Positions 44,668 to 56,710 of a stretch of 64,000 bases of DNA are shown one piece after another. A program made the position numbers and the translations under genes. Origin of the DNA: Chrysomallon squamiferum (taxonomy: Eukaryota > Mollusca > Gastropoda > Neomphalida > Peltospiridae); the NCBI GenBank assembly GCA_012295275.1, contig CM022679.1:20152342-20216341 (forward strand), given 5' to 3'. The notes under the pieces were generated by a model. The model was not told where the DNA came from. It was given only the letters and a program-made list of their open reading frames with translations, and ran no database searches. The first letter of the stretch is position 1, and the number at the start of each line of letters is the position of its first letter.

Positions 44668-47473
44668 ATGAAAGATAAAATTAAAGAAAAAATACCTCGA
44701 ATTGGTAAACCCCAGAAAAGTAGAAAGCACAAGAAATTAAAAGCCGACGATCCATTTTATTTTGGGGAACGTAAAAACAAGTACGTATTTAAACTATTTT
44801 CGTTTTAAATAGCAAATGCATTGCAGTTTGATTATCAGCATTAAAATAATCGAACATAAATACTAAACAAGTGAAATGGGAATTATGTTTGTATTAGCCA
44901 TCATTATTACAGTATACATTTATTTCCTGTATTTTTTCAGTTTAAGTGCATTTCACACAAAAAACAAAGAACATTGGGTTTTTTGACATACATCCGCATC
45001 ACAATCATGACAATGATAGTTATAAAGACAGTTGGTTTCATAAATTTAATCATGATTATTGTTTCTATAAAAAAAAAAAAAAATATTCAGATGTAATAGA
45101 ATAATGAAATCATAAATATATTACTCATAAATCAATAATAACATTTTTATTTATTTCAGACGTTTAGAGGGTTTGAACCAGAAGCCAAAAAGTGATGAGC
45201 AAGAAATTCCCAAAAAGGTTCGGCTTATGATGGCTGGCAAAGGACCATACCAGCAATCACAGAAACATAAGAATGGTATAATCACAAAAATGAATATAGA
45301 TTATCAATTATTTTTCAAGATTTAGTCATTCACTTTGTTCAGATAGTGATTACAAAATCTTAAGCTTGAATTTCAGTCCTGCCATTACTCAAATAAAGCT
45401 CTTAGAAATTTTTTAATGCCAGTTTTTAACATACATAGTTACATTGTGTGAAAATAAATTTACAGAGCATGCATCATCCAACAGTTATAACTGATAGGGC
45501 AGCAATGTTGTTAATTTTTTAAATTTTTTTATTTTATTTAGATATATAAAGTAAGATAATCCAAGATATATACATATACAAATTTAAGAAAGGTGTACTT
45601 AATTTATATTGCTTGTCTTTTCTGGAAATGTTTGAAACAGAGATCATACATCACAAAATGTCTGCCACAAAAAATGAATATATTTAAAAAATTTTATGAC
45701 CTTTGAAAGAAAACAACTTTTAATTTTCATCTAGGAAGACATTTTCATTTCATTTCAGAACATTTTAGGTTGCAAAGAGGAATGTCTCGACCATTAAAAT
45801 CTGTTCCAAAATTTATACAAAACAAAAATGAGAGTGAACAGGCATTTCTTCATCGTGTTAATATGACTGCTGCTGATGTTGTAGGCAGATCACAAATGGA
45901 GGAAAAATTCAAGGTAAAAATGTAACAGTTTACACTGATTCCTGTTAGAAGAACTGAATCAAAATCCCCAGTGTGAGAATTCAAATAAACTAATAATAAA
46001 ATGCCCACTAAATTATTTTGAACAGCAGCACTAGATTGCAAACAATAGATTCTAAGAAAGTTGTATATATTTATGTCATTTTAAATGTATTTTTGTGATT
46101 TTAAGTTTTTAGGGTTTTTTAATATTTCTTTTTAATATTACAGGTTGATCTTGAAGATGTTGATGATCATACCACAGTTGTCATAAAACAGAAAAGTCTC
46201 AGAAAAAAGGAGTTAGTGTTTTTATCATTAAATGTGTTAATGACAAACATTAAATTTAATTCATATCAGTCAGAGCAGAAGGTTTTTTCATTTACATTCT
46301 ATTAATTATTTTACAGTGACATGTTTGTTTCCAATGTCTGACTTGCTGATGTAATGTGACTGTTGTTTCAATAATTTTTAATATTATATTTGTTTTACTT
46401 TTCTTTTTATTTCTTTTATTTATTGTTATAAATTTAATTTTCATTTTGAAGTGTATTGCAAATTTAAACTTTTATTTATTTAAGGCTATATGTATTGAAA
46501 ATAAGTTACCTTCTTAAGTTCTTGCCTGAAAATGCACAGACAAATTGGATATTTTGGTTTTAATTAAATAAATAAATTTATCTTTTTTAAGAAAGTTAAA
46601 GGAAAGAAAGAAGAAAAAAGCCCAGAAGAAATCAGAAAAGAGAGAAGAGAAGAAAAAAGATTTCAATGTTTTTCAAGGTAAAAAGCATTGACAATAATAT
46701 TAACATACTTCATGGCAATTTTATGTTAAGAGGTTTTGAGCATCTAGTTCAAAGATACTTTATACGTATATTATAGATATTTTATTTATTAATTTAGCTT
46801 CTTGTTTCTGTTTTTTTTCATCATAGTTTTAAGGACAGATAAATACAGACAGTTGGCTATATTTGTTTTGTGTGTAATACTGCCGTTTTTCACATCCAGA
46901 TCATGTGATGTTTGGAGAAACTGTCCATGCACCTCCTAGTATCAGCATTCTACCTAGAAAGGCAAAGAAAGATGACAGCTCAGCAAAGGTGACTTTCATT
47001 TTACACCTGAAATAAACTTATCACCATAAACTGTTGACTATAGTCTAGCCTAGGGCAGAATGAATGACTGAATATTTTTCTTAAGATCGATTTTCATTTT
47101 GAATCATATACCAGCACACCAAGAACTGTGGCCAATTATGTAATATTTTTGTAATCATTCATTCAGGGGAATGTTTTTAGTTCTTTTTACAAATTCAGCA
47201 TATCTGGCATACATGTATATTCAGAATATTAATGTTTTTGATTTACTTCATATTTTTCAGCCTGGAAAGAAGACACTATTGTTGAAACAAATCATACAAG
47301 ATAATTCTGCACAGAATGCTGGTGTCACAGAAACATATAATAAAAGAAACATAGGTCAAACTGTGAAAAGAAAACATTTGTCTCTGTGTCAGCAAGTGAA
47401 GTTGGACAGTGAGAGGACACGGGCTATTGAATTATACAGATCTACCAAGAATAAAAAACAGAAATTGGAGTAA
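44668..47473 (+). CDS. CCDC137: CCDC137-like nucleolar coiled-coil protein
   Basis: A 279-residue lysine-rich protein orthologous to vertebrate CCDC137 (RaRF), a nucleolar and chromosome-periphery protein of poorly known biochemical function. Seven exons: 44668-44780, 45160-45275, 45759-45913, 46144-46211, 46592-46677, 46900-46988, 47261-47473, all GT/AG and phase-consistent. Family landmarks appear in order: a basic N-terminus, DEQEIP near residue 50, VPKFIQNKNESEQAFLHRV in exon 3, a K/E-rich coiled coil in exon 5 (about 150-172), FGETVHAPP in exon 6, and a C-terminal segment ending in ERTRAIELYRSTKNKKQ. The basic tracts suit nucleolar localisation. The start is the first ATG, 30 bases after a stop-containing leader. 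It is shorter than the human protein (about 290). It shares a promoter with KAT2. Confidence 0.9.
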
Positions 47474-48272
47474 TGTGCAGTAAACAGTTGTGTTTTTTTT
47501 TTTTATATGGCATGGGAAATATTTTGTTAATAGTAAACTACATGTATTCTGGTTAGTAAACATACAACAACAATGGCACCTCTTCTTTTCTGAAATCCTC
47601 AGTATTCATTGATGTATTTGGCAACATGTTTTTATTTATCCTCCAAATCAATTTTCTAAAATGGATCTTGCTTTTGTGTTTAATAATATTATCATAACAT
47701 ATAGGTGTATTATGGTATTCTCAATATAGTAAAGATGACTTATATAACTGAGGAACTTAAAAATGGAGTTCTTAAATAACATTTCAGTTTCGAAATATGG
47801 AACAAAGATCTGGACATTATTTGATTCATTTTAAATTTCAAAAACACTTTTGTAAAGTATATGGCATATAGAACATTTGTCAAGTACCAAAAATTAATGT
47901 ATTGTGCATGTTATTAAAAAGAGTTTAGGAGGAATGAGCGATTGTGGGATTCATACAGAATTAAAAGGTGGACAGGTAGTTATTCACATGGCTATAATAT
48001 TTCATAAGATATCAATCACGTTAAAACTGTTTGCAAAGAAAATGTTACACAACCAATCTTTGCAGCCTCTGATTTAAACAAGCAGTTAAATTGTGTGTCC
48101 AAAAGATGGGGGTTAAAATTTAAGAGTTTTAAACATTGCATGCAACTCTAATATACGTACATTTATTTGCACTCAATATAAATAGTGGTAGGATGCGGTA
48201 ACTAGATAAAAATACAGCTTTTTGGGAGAAATATATTTATGGTTGCCAAAGATTAGCCAAAAAAATGATATT

Positions 48273-48320
48273 GGAGAACCAGCAATATCCATCCAATTTT
48301 CCATCAGAGGATACTTGGGC
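48273..48320 (+). repeat. Partial copy of the 52.3 kb foldback arm
   Basis: Aligns with 52320-52383 and carries a 17-base internal deletion. Shared blocks are GGAGAACCAGCAA, CCATCCAA, TTTTCC, CAGAGGA and the ending GGGC. The following bases (GGAACAATTT) also resemble the sequence after the 52.3 kb copy. Confidence 0.6.
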
Positions 48321-48360
48321 TTGTAAAATGGAACAATTTGTGCTTCATCTAAGATTTATG

Positions 48361-48660
48361 GAGATGTTATTTTAAATAGTCAAGGATCCAACCCTCTCTT
48401 AAATTTACTTTTTCATTGTATTGTCAGTTTTGAGGGAAATAGTGTTAGCAGCTCTGTAAAGGTGGAACAGTAGATTCATATCGTAATATGCTGTTAAAAA
48501 CTAGAAAATTGACTTCATGGTTTGACTTATTCCTGTGAAGAATATTATACTTAATTCATTTGTTATATTCCATGTTACTGTTTGGTTTTAACTCCTAGAA
48601 AAAATTATCATCTGCTAAAAACAAACCAGTTGAAAGCATCATTGATTCAAAGACAGGACA
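48361..48660 (+). repeat. Diverged repeat copy A
   Basis: Aligns over about 250-300 bases with 51541-51790 in direct orientation. Shared blocks include TTTTAAAT, CTCTTAAATTT / TTCTTAAATTT, TGTCAGTTTT, GGGAAATA, TGTTAGCA, TTATTCCTG, TTAATTCATTT and CATCTGCTAA / TTATCTGTTAA. Both copies are diverged and neither shows a coding frame. Confidence 0.6.
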
Positions 48661-51540
48661 ATTTGCTATGCACATAATCATTTTATCAAACTGTTTCATT
48701 GCTTGTGGCTTCAAAGTCAAGGTAAAGAGTTTTGTCACACTCCTAGTATGTTGTAAGATCAAATCTTATTGAATTTTATTATTTATTTAATTACTCTTTT
48801 TTTTTAACCACACAAAAACATTAATTAATGTATTTAAAATTATTAAAGGCAATGAAATGGTCAAGATACATTGATTTAATAAAATGTCATTTTTTATGTG
48901 CAGAGTAATTTTATGTGTAATGATGAAATGTAAACGTTCAGAAGGCACTTTCTGATTAATGTTTTAAAATGTTTTGTAGTCAAATGTAGCCAAACTTGGT
49001 GGTTTCTGAATAGAGTAATGCTTTTGTTTTCATAGTTAAATTTAAGAGACTGGGTTTGTTTGCACTTAAATATATTATTTTTTGGCTGTAAATCTACTAT
49101 GGTACTAATAACAGTGCTTTCAAAATAGGTATCTCCAATTTGTTATTATTGTGTTTATCACACTGGTTCATACACACAGACCAGAGAAAAAAGCTCCCTT
49201 AGATTATCCACAGTAATGAATCAAATTCAATTCTACAAAACAGTAGAATAACTAAATATTTTGTACAGATTACTTTCATTATTATTTTTAAATTACAAAA
49301 AGAAAGAGAATTTAAGAAAGAGAATGAGTTAATGATAGACAGACAAACATATTGGAAATTATCATTTATTGAATATCTTCTGAAGGTACTTACTGCTTAA
49401 TATCTATTTCCCTGTCTGGCTGGTTACCTATCTACCTATGTAGGACTGATTGTTGGACTAATGGATGGTGGAAGGTTAGATATAAAGACAGAAAGACATA
49501 GATACAAAGAAACGGACATCTGTTATATATGAACGTAATTGGTCCAGTTGAACTGACGTTTATTTATTTATTTATTACTTAAAATGAATCTTGACTGTTC
49601 TAAAAGAAAACACGACTTATAGACCTTCCTGTGTGTATTGTATGGTGAATTGATTACAAGACTTAACAGAATCATTTTTTAAAATATTTTTTATACATAT
49701 CTCTCTCTCTCTACATTTTTTTCCTAGTGTGTTCGCATTTTACAGAGAAAAATAATTTCAGTCATCTAAAGAAAATGTGAATCTTTACTGTATAACAATT
49801 ACAATGACAATATAGTTTTATATATATAAGATAAATATAAAATAGATAAATAATTAGGAATATTTGTCAAATAGGTTACGACCCCAGATGAGTTTATTGT
49901 TGTTGTTGGTGGTGGTATTATTATTATTATTGAACCGTGGGTTGTTCGCAGACACAGAATTATTTAAATGAATGAATGAATAGCAAAAAAAAACATAAGG
50001 CCTTCTTTAAAATAAATAAGCAAAGAAGACTTTATCATAAATGCCATTATTATTATTAATAATTTTATCCAATGACGTAATTTGTTTGGAATTTGTATCT
50101 TGAAAAAATAACCATGCTGTTGCTCCAATAATGAAAAACTGGAACTTTTGGATAATTTCAGTGTCTTTGCATAAACTTCCATTTAATATGGTAATCGTAT
50201 ACTAACCATAACATCGCTGGAAATTATTATTATTATTAGGGACTTTATAATATTTAAAAAAATGTCGAAACAAAATTATTAAGTATACGTTACAGATATG
50301 ATAATTAGCATTGTTTGAGTATTTGAATATAAACATTTAATAATGTTTATATTTTTTAATTCATTTGTAATGCATATAATTATAAATTATAAACAACAGT
50401 CAACATTTTCCAGGTAAAAAAGAAAACATCAGCATTTCCTGAAATTTCAGTATTCAGTGTGAAATCCAAAGAGTGTTTTGGCATCAGTAAAGAAAAATGT
50501 TAATGTTACAGATTCTAATCAGAAATTCGAAATGACATTTTCAAGGTAGGGAAAAGAAACCATTTAGTTTTGTAAGAATTATTCAACAAATCAACATCAA
50601 GGCTGTAACCTTTTTATTCAGGAATTAAGAGTACAGTTTCTACAGTAACATAATTTGAATTGTCTCAGTAGGTACACTGAAATAATGAACCGCAATCTTG
50701 TAACATTTATTTTTATTGTGACTAATTTTCATCTAAATTGTCAAACAAATTTAATACCATAAGGACACCTATCATGACAATTAAAATCAATATCATCATC
50801 ATAAATATTTATTTCCGGGATGTTATAAAATTTGTATAAAAGCTCAAAACAAAATTATTAAGAAAAAGTTACAGCTGTTATAAGTTGCAATGTCTTTGTA
50901 ATTTAACACCTACAAAAAGATATGTGCTATCTGTTATCAATGTACAAATTGTGACTATCACAATGAAAAATGACTATTATTAAAACCACCCTAGACAAAA
51001 GTTAATATTTTAAAATAAAATCCTGGTGTCCTTATTAAGCTAGGCCACAAAAACAATCCGTGGCGAAAATAACACAGACACCTACTGAAAGACACATTTT
51101 GATCTTCAGGGAAAGGACCTGCAACTTGGTATTAGCAATAAATCTAATGAATTATGTTCACAATTTGGCTTTTTCAGTCATTGTTGGAAATATATAAAAG
51201 TTTTAATTTTATTACTACACATCCTATTCTGTGGTTTTTCATCTAACGTATAAATATGGTACCAAAGTATCGATTTTGGATTCTGTTTATGTCTGAGCCA
51301 ATTTTATAATTGTGAGTGTGTTGCTTTTACAGTATTAAAATATATAACAACTGTGTGAAAATAAAGACTGAATACAATTGCGGTCGTAATGAAATCAAAA
51401 TAAAATGATTGAGTATAATATTCAACGAAGTAACTATGTCCTGTTGCGATCAAGACCGCAGGTGTTAGTGCGTTCTGTCAGTAATTGTTATCAACAATTA
51501 ATACATGTCAAATGGAATATATTTTGGTTTTTCCAGTTGT

Positions 51541-51790
51541 TATTTTAAATTATCGAGGAACCTACCTTTTCTTAAATTTGGTTTTTCGCAATACTGTCAG
51601 TTTTAAGGGAAATACTGTTAGCAATTCTATTAAGGGGAAAAGTATAGATTTCATGGCGTAACCGTTATTCCTGCGATTCCTTACAATTAATTCATTTATA
51701 ATTTTCCATATTTATGTTCGGTTTTCACTATTAAAAACGATTTATTATCTGTTAATAACGAACTTTTATTTGAAAGCGCCATTGCTTAAA
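51541..51790 (+). repeat. Diverged repeat copy B
   Basis: Partner of 48361-48660 (see that entry), shorter through small deletions. The two copies are 3.2 kb apart in the same orientation. Confidence 0.6.
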
Positions 51791-52216
51791 TTATTTGACA
51801 CAACTTCGAATCATATCACCAGTACCCCATGATAAAGCATGTTTGAAATTTTCAGTTAAAAACCTTATAAAATACTGAGTGTGTTCGACGGTGAGTGAAA
51901 GGTTTATGATGGGGAACTCAAGGAATGTCCTGGTCGTGAAGGGCTGTCATAATACCCAACTGTGATAACGCGACTGCTGATAATATACCTGTAAGGCAGT
52001 GGTATCTATAGAATAAAAATGGCTGCTATAACAGAATCCGAAATTAAAACAAAGGCATATTTTCATTTCAGCTGTTAATAAATAACTAAATAACTAAAAA
52101 AGTTCACCGCAAATTCAAAATGCATATATAAGGGACCTAAAATCATCAGTGAAGCTGTCAGAATTTTTTGTTTTATCACAAAACTTTTGTTACGGGGATT
52201 TCATTGGTCACACTCT

Positions 52217-52379
52217 GAGTGTCCTCTGGCGGTGAACGGATCAGACGGACATTTGGGTGCCTGCCGCTGCTTCTCCACCAGATATAAATCGTGTTTTGGC
52301 TAATTTCTGCCAGACATTCGGAGAACCAGCAACAGCCATCCAAATGTCCGTCTGAGCGGTTTTCCGCCAGAGGAGACTC
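52217..52379. mobile_element. Foldback (MITE-like) element with 60-bp inverted arms
   Basis: The arm at 52217-52276 and the reverse complement of 52320-52379 match at 50 of 60 positions without gaps, around a 43-base loop. The arms share TCCTCTGGCGG and TCAGACGGACATTTGG, and are GC-richer than the surroundings. No target-site duplication was confirmed. Confidence 0.7.
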
Positions 52380-52634
52380 GGGCTAGAGCAGCACTTAATT
52401 CCAGTGAAACAATTTCAGTCAGCCGTCCATTCAGCTGAATTGTTACCTCCTAACCAACAAACAAGCCTGTCTTTAATGTAACGGCTTAGTGAATATATGT
52501 CTATATATAATTAAAAACTATTTATAATGAATCTAGCTAGAATATAATAATTTGTTATTTATTCATATTTTAGGCATAAATTTTAACTAAACTATTCCAA
52601 TTACAGTTCATCAAGCTAATACAGATTGACATAA

Positions 52635-52635
52635 C

Positions 52636-52679
<44 letters not shown>

Positions 52680-52710
52680 CAACAACAACAACAAAAAAAA
52701 AAAAAAAAAC
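52635..52710. repeat. (AAT)n-(AAC)n-poly-A compound microsatellite
   Basis: AAT units pass into AAC units and then about 19 A. Confidence 0.95.
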
Positions 52711-53213
52711 CCACCGTTCCTTGTGTTTAATCTTTTCAGTTGCAGATGCCTGTCAGAGTTTGTCTGTGTATGGTGCACAACAAGACAGATGACATGGAAG
52801 AAAACGTAGAAACTGGAACAGGACCGCTAATTTACAGTACAGACAGTCAGTCTGGTGGTGCACGGAACACCTCATATCATTGACTCGTACAAAACCAAAC
52901 AATACAGAGAATGGGTACTTGTAATTGCACACTGACATCAGACTTTCGTATATATAATTATATACACTAAGTTTTACAATATATCTGTCCTTTATTTTCA
53001 TCAATAGTTTTCCTGCACTGATTTGACTCTCAAAAGATATTACTATGAAAAGACATTAAGGAAAATACAAAACTTCTTTGATCGTTTGATTTCAGAATAT
53101 ATAAAATATTCGTGATGAAGAGAGAGATGCACGCCAGAAGAATACACTGTTGTTGTTATTTTGTGTGTGCGTTTTTCAATTTTTTTAAATGAAGTAACCC
53201 AGCTGATGGTTGA

Positions 53214-53235
53214 TTTTTTTTTTTTTTTTTTTTTT
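53214..53235. repeat. Poly-T tract
   Basis: 22 T in a row, within or beyond the TLR 3' UTR. Confidence 0.95.
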
Positions 53236-53497
53236 AAATAGACTTCTGCTTATAGAAGTTTATTGTTTGTTGGATTTTTTTTTATTTAATTCATTATTAT
53301 TATTATTATTACTTTTTTAATCATCTTCATGGTTTAAAAGACGGATATATATTATCAAAAAGCCTCATGCTTAATGCTCTTCACAAAGTTCTTCATCGTG
53401 ATTTGTATTAGGTATCTTTGATGTTTCCAAGTGAAGTTTAGAGATGCATACAATGTTAGATACTAAATGTTATAGATATAATGTCAACAAAGATGTT

Positions 53498-56149
53498 TTA
53501 TTCTGTCTCAATCGCCGTAACGAAACGTTGCCAGAAGATTTCAGTATTTTCTTCAGGTATGTACTCAATATATGAATCGTTCTGAATCAAGTTTAGTATT
53601 TCGTGTGGAATATACCGACTAGGAATCCTGTCCAGCATGAGAACAAGTAAAACATCTCTCCCAGTGTGCACAGACTCGTGAAGTGCCATCTGCATTTCAT
53701 ACTCACACCATTCACTCCGTAGGAAATGCCTGGACAGTACGAGCACGGTTTTTCTGCTCTCTTTCACCGACTTTACTATGTTCGAAGCTATCGGGTGGCC
53801 AGGAAGAAAATCTCTCTTGTGAATTATCAGTTTTTTACCTCTCCTCTTTTCCACCATTGTTATCATCTCTCTGTGTACGAAATTTTCGTCTCCTTCAGCG
53901 TATGAAATGAAAGCATCGAACTGGAAATTGGTTCTGGATTCTGGTTTGTTTTGGAAATGTTTAAAATGATTCATGGCACCGAAGTACCAGTATCGAAGTT
54001 TCCAGCGAAACCGGTACATCACACCAACAATGAAAATAGTGAGAAACGTAAGTACCGCGACAAAACTGCCAACAGCTAAACCAAAGTAGTTTGCACACCT
54101 GTTGTCTAGCATGGCAATTACATTTTCAAAATCTGTTATATTTATCGGATTACTTTCAGCATCTAAACAAAGATAAAGTTCCTTATTCACGTGCTTCACT
54201 TTTGAATTTGTTAGCCACTTTAAAAACGGTAAGTTAAAACATTCACATTTGAGGGGATTCTGGCTAAGGTCGATAGTTACGGAATGGTTTTGTGTTTCGG
54301 CGATGCTGTCCAGATCTGAAGTAACTTGTTCGGTCAGATAACGCAGCTGATTTCTAGAAAGGTCGATTAAATGAAGATTTTTCAAATGATTCAACCGTAT
54401 AGGTGCTTTATACAGTCCATTAAGTGATAGGTTTAGAAAAATCAAATTTTGAAATCCCTGGAATACCAAAGGAGGCAACCGATGTATATTATTTTGGTTG
54501 AGATGGATGAACTGTAGTGATGGCATATTTCTGAAAAGTCTTCCTTCTTCATCGTCTATTAATGATTTGTAGATATTATTATTCGAGATATCCAAAGTTT
54601 GTAAAGATGTCAATGTTTGAAAAAAATCTGGATGAATCTGTGAAGCTAAATTATAAGACAGATTCAGGTAGATAATTTTGTCAAGACCTCTAATAGGTCC
54701 ATTCCAAAACGCAAGAATATTGTAGGAGAAATCAACATGGGTCAAACTGTTCGGTCCGACAATTACTTGTGTTATGTTATACCACAGCTGAGAAAAAGTG
54801 TATGTTAAGTTGGTTAAATTAGGCGGAAGACACCACACTGGAGGCTTGCACAAACTAGAATCTTCATCCATGTTTCTTAATTTCTTAGTATTCTGTTTAC
54901 TTGTAATTTTGTTGCTTGCTGATTTCGAACAGGATGCTCCGGAGAATACTTCCTCTTCGTAATTCGCCGTGAGAAATACTAAATCAGGTGAAGGTACGGA
55001 ACCAGCGTGTTTTTCTCCACTAAGATAAATCTCGCGTAGTCCACTAACAAACTTGAGATCGGTGATGTATCTACCAAACATCAGTTTTGTATTTTCTAAT
55101 GAGATCTTGGTCAGACTAGTTGGCAAATACTTTAGTGCTCCATGCTCTACGTATTCAATTGCATTATCGTCAGCGTATATTTCTTGTACCTTAGTGTTAT
55201 TCAAGTATTCCAAGTCCACTTTAGTAATAACCACACATCGGTCGTATATTCCAACTATAGCACTGATATTTAGAATGCGAAGTGTTGAGTTTTGTAAGCC
55301 AAAAGAACCGATACCAAAATTACAAAATTTCAGCTGTGTGTTATATGAAAGATCTAGAACATCCAACGACGATTTGAGAGGAGAGAATGTATCGAGATCG
55401 ATGTATCTCAGGTCACAATGTGACAAGTTCAGTCGCCGTAGATATTTCATGTTAATAAAGGTCGTGTTAAATAGAAACTGTATCGAACAGTTTCCTTCTT
55501 GGCCAGCCAAGCTGAGATGTGTAAGAGAAGAGAGGTTTGAAAATCCTTCTCCAAAACTTTGGTTCGTTAACCCGTCCAGGTAAAGATGTTCCAGAGACAA
55601 TAATTCAGAAATCGCCTTGTCGGGATACCGCAAACTGTTTTCTGATTTCAGAATGTTATTATTGTTATTTAATTTCAGAATGTTCAAATTCTTCAAGGGC
55701 TTAAAAATTCCATATTCGAAAACACTGTCCATGTATTTCAGTTTGTTGCCGGCTAAATTCAAAGACTGTAAATAGCTTAAATTGCGAAAACTTCCATTTT
55801 CCATTTTCTTGATGACGTTGAACGCCAAGTTCAGCACTGTGAGATTAACATATTTCGAGAAACATCCTGATGTTAGAGTTGACAGGTGATTGAAATCCAG
55901 ACGCAAAACGTTGATGTTGTTTGGAAGAGATGGAACTGTTGTGAGATTTCTTCCCGTGCAGTCGGCCACAAGGTCATCTGCTTTTGCTCTGTAGCAGACA
56001 CATGGTTCACATTGTTGTCTTGTTTGGTGAACTCCGTATGACGTCTTATATTTATCAGCAACCAAACTCACTGCGACTCTTTCTGACTCAGTGTGGGAAA
56101 TCGTAGAAAATCCCAATATTGAGGTAAGAATCATTAGACTGACCATCAT
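53498..56149 (-). CDS. Toll-like receptor (signal peptide, LRR ectodomain, TM, TIR)
   Basis: Single-pass innate immune receptor of 883 residues in one uninterrupted exon. A hydrophobic signal peptide spans about 1-20. A Cys-containing LRR N-cap (about 45-75) is followed by roughly twenty leucine-rich repeats. A non-LRR loop at 398-445 is Lys/Ser-rich and carries several Cys. One LRR C-terminal cap lies at 631-687 (NPLKCEC start), the transmembrane helix is at about 688-711 and the TIR domain is at 742-883. The TIR has FDAFISYA in box 1, the BB loop RDFLPG (779-784) with the Pro needed for MyD88-type signalling, and FW near the end as box 3. The single C-terminal cysteine cluster gives a vertebrate-type layout. 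The many N-x-S/T sites suggest glycosylation. AG acceptors just upstream of the ATG suggest a spliced 5' UTR. The ligand is unknown. Confidence 0.97.
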   Translation of the reverse strand: MMVSLMILTSILGFSTISHTESERVAVSLVADKYKTSYGVHQTRQQCEPCVCYRAKADDLVADCTGRNLTTVPSLPNNINVLRLDFNHLSTLTSGCFSKYVNLTVLNLAFNVIKKMENGSFRNLSYLQSLNLAGNKLKYMDSVFEYGIFKPLKNLNILKLNNNNNILKSENSLRYPDKAISELLSLEHLYLDGLTNQSFGEGFSNLSSLTHLSLAGQEGNCSIQFLFNTTFINMKYLRRLNLSHCDLRYIDLDTFSPLKSSLDVLDLSYNTQLKFCNFGIGSFGLQNSTLRILNISAIVGIYDRCVVITKVDLEYLNNTKVQEIYADDNAIEYVEHGALKYLPTSLTKISLENTKLMFGRYITDLKFVSGLREIYLSGEKHAGSVPSPDLVFLTANYEEEVFSGASCSKSASNKITSKQNTKKLRNMDEDSSLCKPPVWCLPPNLTNLTYTFSQLWYNITQVIVGPNSLTHVDFSYNILAFWNGPIRGLDKIIYLNLSYNLASQIHPDFFQTLTSLQTLDISNNNIYKSLIDDEEGRLFRNMPSLQFIHLNQNNIHRLPPLVFQGFQNLIFLNLSLNGLYKAPIRLNHLKNLHLIDLSRNQLRYLTEQVTSDLDSIAETQNHSVTIDLSQNPLKCECFNLPFLKWLTNSKVKHVNKELYLCLDAESNPINITDFENVIAMLDNRCANYFGLAVGSFVAVLTFLTIFIVGVMYRFRWKLRYWYFGAMNHFKHFQNKPESRTNFQFDAFISYAEGDENFVHREMITMVEKRRGKKLIIHKRDFLPGHPIASNIVKSVKESRKTVLVLSRHFLRSEWCEYEMQMALHESVHTGRDVLLVLMLDRIPSRYIPHEILNLIQNDSYIEYIPEENTEIFWQRFVTAIETE

Positions 56150-56699
56150 ATCTAGAACCGAACTAAATAAATAAATTAATTAAATAGCAATAATAGATAA
56201 AATAACGTGAATTTGTACCGTCGAAAGATGCATACATATAATTAAACATAGATATATACACTTGTGATGGAACAAATTCAGAATAAGATGTTTAAGTGTG
56301 CTTGTATACATATACATAGATATTCATAAATACAAACATGCGTAACATTTATATCTGTTCTATTTTCCCTATGAATAGGTAATAAAATAACACCCATTTA
56401 TTCACTTTTTTACTTCCTTGTCCGAATCTGCGATCATTTATATATATAAATATTTTTAATTAAATATTAACCACTAATTATTAAATAAAAGAGAAATAAT
56501 ATATTTTAATGAAACAACAATTAATCAGTGATAAAACAATAATAATAAATCGTTAATAAGAGCGAGAAAAAGAGGAAATATTTTACCATGGATTTGAAAT
56601 TCTAATGTGAGTCACCTCTGAATACAAAAGGGAAGGAAGACTAGCTGTTCAGTTTGACAAGGTAATAACTCATGTTCTTTAGCTGGATACGACTGTCTC

Positions 56700-56710
56700 G
56701 GGGATTCCCC
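56700..56710. promoter_or_regulatory. Perfect palindromic NF-kappaB site upstream of the TLR
   Basis: GGGGATTCCCC matches the kappaB consensus GGGRNWYYCC in two registers and lies 551 bases upstream of the TLR start codon. Such a GC-rich 11-mer is unlikely by chance in this AT-rich region. Regulation of the TLR by it is inferred. Confidence 0.5.

Larger units (their letters stand above)
47474..53497. other. Gene-free region between CCDC137 and the Toll-like receptor 3' end
   Basis: 6 kb with no supported gene. Next to 47474 is the CCDC137 3' UTR; next to 53497 is the TLR 3' UTR. Between are diverged duplicate copies (48361-48660 against 51541-51790), a 60-bp-arm foldback at 52217-52379 with a partial copy at 48273-48320, an AAT/AAC array at 52635-52710 and a poly-T tract at 53214-53235. 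It looks like a zone where old repeats have accumulated. Confidence 0.65.

Noticed and set aside
53683-53910. 75-residue plus-strand ORF
   Set aside because: Antisense to the TLR TIR domain; no independent support.
55053-55583. 176-residue plus-strand ORF
   Set aside because: It lies wholly antisense to the TLR leucine-rich repeats and is a shadow of that constrained coding sequence.
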